Below are positions 63,950-64,000 of a stretch of 64,000 bases of DNA, in pieces. Below the pieces are notes generated by a model that was not told the DNA's origin, did no database searches, and saw only the letters and a program-made list of their open reading frames with translations. Position 1 is the stretch's first letter. Each line of letters begins with the position of its first letter. Source of the DNA: Streptomyces rimosus subsp. rimosus (GTDB taxonomy: Bacteria > Actinomycetota > Actinomycetes > Streptomycetales > Streptomycetaceae); contig NZ_JOCQ01000040.1 of assembly GCF_000720725.1 (NCBI RefSeq), forward strand, positions 101,517 through 165,516, in the 5' to 3' direction. The translations under genes were made by a program, and so were the position numbers.

Positions 63950-64000
63950 CGCGCGCCGCCCGCCCCGGCTGCCGCGCCGCCTGACGCGTCCCCGCCCGGC

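Overview
The window comes from a high-G+C actinomycete chromosome, almost certainly Streptomyces. The signs are Streptomyces-type gene families (DUF397/XRE pairs, class F sortase, tandem TerD protein), frequent GTG starts, a cob operon followed by a pit phosphate transporter, and an ectABCD operon. The left third (1 to about 21.5 kb) is a siphovirus-type prophage cut by the window edge. The rest is ordinary chromosome.

Prophage, + strand: the order is a minor head protein (5' end missing), scaffold, head decoration protein, major capsid protein, a run of head-tail connector proteins, tail terminator and major tail protein. These are followed by two tail-assembly chaperone ORFs joined by a probable -1 frameshift, a 1,146-aa tape measure with a lytic transglycosylase-like end, tail tip and fibre proteins, a PGRP-type amidase endolysin, an RNase AS-like exonuclease, and three small membrane proteins that include the likely holin. 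A strong hairpin at 17.92 kb ends this late operon. From 17.97 to 21.36 kb lies an accessory and control segment, mostly on the - strand, with small unknown proteins, a ribbon-helix-helix-like protein, a DUF6221-like protein and an XRE repressor. It holds several striking palindromes: a 45-bp perfect hairpin at 18,751-18,795, twin GGTGGT/ACCACC operators at 19,346-19,405, and TGTACCCA/TGGGTACA at 21,391-21,408. No integrase or att site is visible, so the integrase probably lies left of the window, or the element is defective.

Chromosome, 21.7-35.8 kb: a tandem TerD-like gene with a frameshifting deletion near its 3' end, a GlsB/YeaQ membrane protein, and an oxidative uronate pathway. That pathway is represented by uronate dehydrogenase, 5-dehydro-4-deoxyglucarate dehydratase and, 7 kb further on, an IclR regulator divergent from a semialdehyde dehydrogenase. 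Between them sit an uncharacterised 428-aa protein, a PEP-mutase-like barrel protein, a class F sortase with a secreted partner, and a NarL-type two-component system. A GNAT acetyltransferase and a methyltransferase follow.

Chromosome, 35.9-48.4 kb: a DUF7848-like / XRE-DUF5753 / DUF397 group, a DsbA-like protein, a class V aminotransferase, a proline iminopeptidase-like hydrolase, an ECF sigma factor with a zinc anti-sigma/maleylpyruvate-isomerase fusion, ectABCD (- strand), and an amidohydrolase. Two copies of a roughly 185-bp intergenic repeat follow at 48.43-48.81 kb.

Chromosome, 48.8-64 kb: a bile-acid/sodium symporter-like transporter, a CobE-CobC fusion, a ZIP transporter, and the cob operon (cobD-cobQ-chelatase-cobO-cobB-VOC protein). 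The cob operon is headed by a cobalamin riboswitch and a 22-codon leader ORF. Next come a pit phosphate transporter with a textbook PHO box, a small membrane protein, a GH25 lysozyme and a class II aldolase. The cobN gene that might be expected beside cobQ is not here.

Running themes: several host proteins carry in-frame low-complexity minisatellite expansions. The hexamer CGTACG is frequent in the host part, but I found none in the prophage.
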